From an uncultured Caulobacterales bacterium (GTDB taxonomy: Bacteria > Pseudomonadota > Alphaproteobacteria > Caulobacterales > Caulobacteraceae): a stretch of DNA of 7,783 bases. The stretch is from NCBI GenBank assembly GCA_903903715.1, contig CAIUZX010000133.1:1-7783 (forward strand), written 5' to 3'. Positions 6,776-7,783 of this stretch are shown piece after piece (positions within the stretch are counted from its first letter, which is position 1; every line of letters starts with the position of its first letter). The translations under genes and the position numbers were made by a program. The notes below the pieces were generated by a model. It was not told the origin of the DNA and ran no database searches. It was given only the letters and a program-made list of their open reading frames with translations.

Positions 6776-6830
6776 CAGTCATTCTCCCGCTTCTGGTGAC
6801 GGTGCGTCAAGTCACAAGGCGCAATGACTG
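6776..6830. promoter_or_regulatory. Symmetric cluster of TGAC/GTCA half-sites, candidate operator of the GntR regulator
   Basis: CAGTCATT (6776-6783) and AATGACTG (6823-6830) are perfect 8-bp inverted arms centred on 6803. Inside them TGAC (6797-6800) and GTCA (6806-6809) form a second dyad, also centred on 6803 with a 5-nt spacer, and another GTCA lies at 6811-6814. That makes five half-sites in 55 bp, covering the puuA promoter. GntR-family regulators with FCD domains bind short inverted repeats as dimers, and the regulator gene is divergent from this spot, so autoregulation plus control of puuAB is the natural reading. Confidence 0.45.
6781..6810 (-). promoter_or_regulatory. Predicted sigma70-like promoter of puuAB
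   Basis: On the minus strand TTGACG (6810-6805, 5 of 6 to consensus) is followed after 18 nt by GAGAAT (6786-6781, 4 of 6). Transcription would start near 6774, leaving a leader of about 40 nt containing the strong GGAGG site. Two TGAC/GTCA half-sites overlap or abut the -35 and another abuts the -10, so a bound repressor would block RNA polymerase. The hexamers are seen; activity is inferred. Confidence 0.5.
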
Positions 6831-6841
6831 TCGCAACACCT

Positions 6842-6849
6842 GTCTAGAC
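6842..6849. repeat. 8-bp perfect palindrome GTCTAGAC in the puuA-gntR spacer
   Basis: A perfect dyad in the middle of the divergent spacer, about 42 bp from the centre of the TGAC/GTCA cluster. It could be an additional protein site or chance. TAGACT within it (6845-6850) is 4 of 6 to a -10 for rightward transcription, but no acceptable -35 sits at the right distance. Confidence 0.25.
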
Positions 6850-6857
6850 TAGGCGGC

Positions 6858-6968
6858 TTGAGTGTCTGGACCACCCTCACGAAGTTCGTCCACAGAAAAT
6901 TCAAGCTCTATGACCAAAATGAGATCGCAGCTAAACTGCTGGCAGCCGGCCTCGCGATCCCCGAATGA
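6858..6968 (+). CDS. Possible small ORF (36 codons) upstream of the GntR regulator
   Basis: From TTG 6858 to TGA 6966-6968 the frame encodes 36 residues of protein-like composition: SVWTTLTKFVHRKFK in the first half, then an amphipathic stretch containing EIAAKLLAAGLAIPE. It ends 20 nt before the regulator ATG, so the two could be co-transcribed. There is no ATG or GTG start, and the purine-rich AGGCGG (6851-6856) is only 1 nt from the TTG, too close for a good ribosome binding site. The upstream in-frame stop is TGA 6825. It may be a leader peptide, a gene remnant or chance. I do not recognise it. Confidence 0.22.
   Translation: MSVWTTLTKFVHRKFKLYDQNEIAAKLLAAGLAIPE
6879..6889. promoter_or_regulatory. 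11-bp perfect odd palindrome ACGAA-G-TTCGT upstream of gntR
   Basis: Two perfect 5-bp arms surround one central base, 100 bp upstream of the regulator start. Nearby TGGAC (6867-6871) and GTCCA (6888-6892) form a second, wider inverted repeat that partly overlaps it. Dyads of this size are plausible dimeric regulator sites, and the place suits autoregulation. It differs in sequence from the TGAC/GTCA cluster, so a different protein may bind. Confidence 0.35.
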
Positions 6969-6988
6969 AGCGCCGGACGGAGCAGTAG

Positions 6989-7681
6989 ATGATGAGTTCG
7001 GCTTTGGCGGCGCACGGCCCCGAGGACGAGGGAGCGGACGAAGCGCCGGTCCTGCACGCCAGCATATACGAGGAGCTGCGGAGGCGGTTGATCACTGGAA
7101 AGATCGTGCCCGGCGTCGGCCTGTCCACCCGCGGCCTTGCTGCAGAACTCGGCGTCAGCCAGATGCCGGTGCGCGACGCGCTCAGCCGATTGGCGGCGGA
7201 GGGCGCGGTGGAGATCCGCTCCAAACGCAAGATCGTGGTGCCGTCCATGACGCCGGAAAGGTTCGACGACCTCCTACACTGTCGCATGCTGCTCGAGCCC
7301 GACGCGGCGGTACAGGCCCTGCCCCACATCGGACCCGCCGCCTTGCGCACCCTAAGGGAGATCGACGCCGGCATGGACATCGCCCTCGAGACCGGCGACG
7401 TGCTGGCTTACATGGAAGGAAATTTCTCCTTTCATTTTCATGTCTATCGCGCGGCGTCTCAGCCCATTCAGGCGCAGTTGATCGAGTCCCTCTGGCTCCG
7501 GTTCGGACCGTTCATGCGGGTGGTGTACGGCCGCTTCGGCACCGCCAATCTGATCGATCAGCACGCCCTTGCGCTGGAGGCGATCGAGGCGGGGGATGGA
7601 GACGCGCTGCGAAAGGCCATCAGCGGGGACATTCTCGACGGCATGGGCCTGATCGGCCGCCACAGCTGGGCGGTCGCGTAA
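6989..7681 (+). CDS. GntR-family transcriptional regulator, FadR/FCD subfamily
   Basis: The protein has 230 residues. An N-terminal winged helix (about 24-85) includes YEELRRRLITGKIVPG and the recognition-helix region LGVSQMPVRDALSRLAAEG, standard for the family. A helical FCD ligand-binding domain follows (about 91-215). FCD landmarks are R99 with LLEP, NFSFH (N145, H149) and QHALALEAI (H192). Where many members have a last metal-binding His, an Asp (D214) stands here. Regulators of this kind are usually repressors released by a carboxylic acid or amino acid effector. The divergent position implies control of puuAB and of itself, and the effector may be a pathway intermediate. GGAG at 6979-6982 precedes two tandem ATGs (6989 and 6992), 6 and 9 nt away; either could be used. 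This is not the Cro-type PuuR of E. coli. The stop is 1 nt from the stop of the convergent gene. Confidence 0.9.
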   Translation: MMSSALAAHGPEDEGADEAPVLHASIYEELRRRLITGKIVPGVGLSTRGLAAELGVSQMPVRDALSRLAAEGAVEIRSKRKIVVPSMTPERFDDLLHCRMLLEPDAAVQALPHIGPAALRTLREIDAGMDIALETGDVLAYMEGNFSFHFHVYRAASQPIQAQLIESLWLRFGPFMRVVYGRFGTANLIDQHALALEAIEAGDGDALRKAISGDILDGMGLIGRHSWAVA

Positions 7682-7682
7682 A

Positions 7683-7783
7683 CTAGCCGTTAGCGTCGAG
7701 CCGCTCCACGCGCGCGAGAAGGGCTTCCATAACCCGATCCCGCGCCCCTGCTTCGTGCAGGTGTTCGACAAGGTCTCGAAGAT
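7683..7783 (-). CDS. C-terminal fragment of an unidentified gene
   Basis: The last 32 codons of a minus-strand frame enter from the right edge and end in TAG at 7685-7683. The peptide has helix-like, charged heptad character: LRDLVEHLHEAGARDR, then MEALLARVERLDANG. Its third codon positions are strongly G or C, as in the flanking genes, which supports real coding. An internal ATG occurs in this stretch but would leave only 15 residues. No family can be named from so little. It converges on gntR with 1 nt between the stops, and no terminator hairpin is visible. Confidence 0.5.
   Translation of the reverse strand, partial: LRDLVEHLHEAGARDRVMEALLARVERLDANG

Noticed and set aside
7656..7672. CCGCC-N7-GGCGG hairpin near the end of gntR as terminator
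   Set aside because: It has only a 5-bp stem, lies inside coding sequence and has no T-run after it.
6862..7686. 274-residue plus-strand frame overlapping the GntR regulator
   Set aside because: It overlaps the winged-helix/FCD protein in another frame, and its arginine- and proline-rich translation shows no domain.
7352..7771. Minus-strand frame opposite the end of gntR
   Set aside because: Most of it is antisense to the FCD domain. In the final 100 bases a different minus frame has better coding character and a proper stop just past gntR.
1..7783. CRISPR, insertion sequence, prophage, tRNA or toxin-antitoxin content
   Set aside because: I found no direct-repeat array, terminal inverted repeats with a transposase, phage genes, tRNA-like cloverleaf or paired small toxin-antitoxin genes; composition looks uniform across the window.

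Overview
The window reads as chromosomal DNA of a GC-rich alphaproteobacterium, most likely of the Caulobacterales or a close relative. The evidence is the high GC codon use, the neighbourhood of a zinc-ribbon gene, ftsE, ftsX, a YdcF-type gene and plsC, and the scarcity of GANTC (CcrM-type) sites. I count 12 GANTC sites by eye in 7.8 kb. The order-level placement is an inference. I see no insertion sequences, phage genes, CRISPR arrays, tRNAs or rRNAs.

Left part (1-4104), cell envelope and division. Two genes run leftward: the first codons of a gene that may be hpt, and a membrane protein with an N-terminal MJ0042-type zinc ribbon. They diverge across only 57 bp from a rightward operon ftsE - ftsX - (possible 20-codon linker ORF) - ydcF-like - plsC. 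FtsE and FtsX form the ABC-type complex that couples the divisome to periplasmic peptidoglycan hydrolysis. The YdcF/ElyC-type protein is an inner-membrane envelope protein, and PlsC makes phosphatidic acid. Nearly every junction is a 4-bp stop-start overlap (ATGA or TTGA), so translation is probably coupled along the operon. The 57-bp divergent spacer carries two GANTC sites 37 bp apart, which suggests cell-cycle methylation control.

Right part (4101-7681), amine catabolism. On the minus strand a glutamine-synthetase-like gamma-glutamylpolyamine synthetase (puuA) and a DAO-family FAD oxidase (puuB) form a two-gene operon joined by ATGA. Divergent from it is a GntR-family regulator with an FCD domain. 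The 252-bp spacer holds a good sigma70-like promoter for puuA (TTGACG, 18 nt, GAGAAT). This promoter lies inside a cluster of TGAC/GTCA half-sites arranged symmetrically about position 6803, a plausible operator for the regulator. The likely pathway is glutamylation of putrescine or a related amine by PuuA, then oxidation by PuuB. The downstream aldehyde dehydrogenase and hydrolase genes are not in the window.

The two blocks converge with no spacer: plsC and puuB share the palindrome CTAG as their stop codons. The regulator also converges, with 1 nt to spare, on the 3' end of an unidentified minus-strand gene at the right edge. The genes belong to known families. What is less ordinary is the regulatory and junction architecture: the GANTC pair, the linker ORF, the symmetric operator cluster and a 36-codon small ORF upstream of the regulator.
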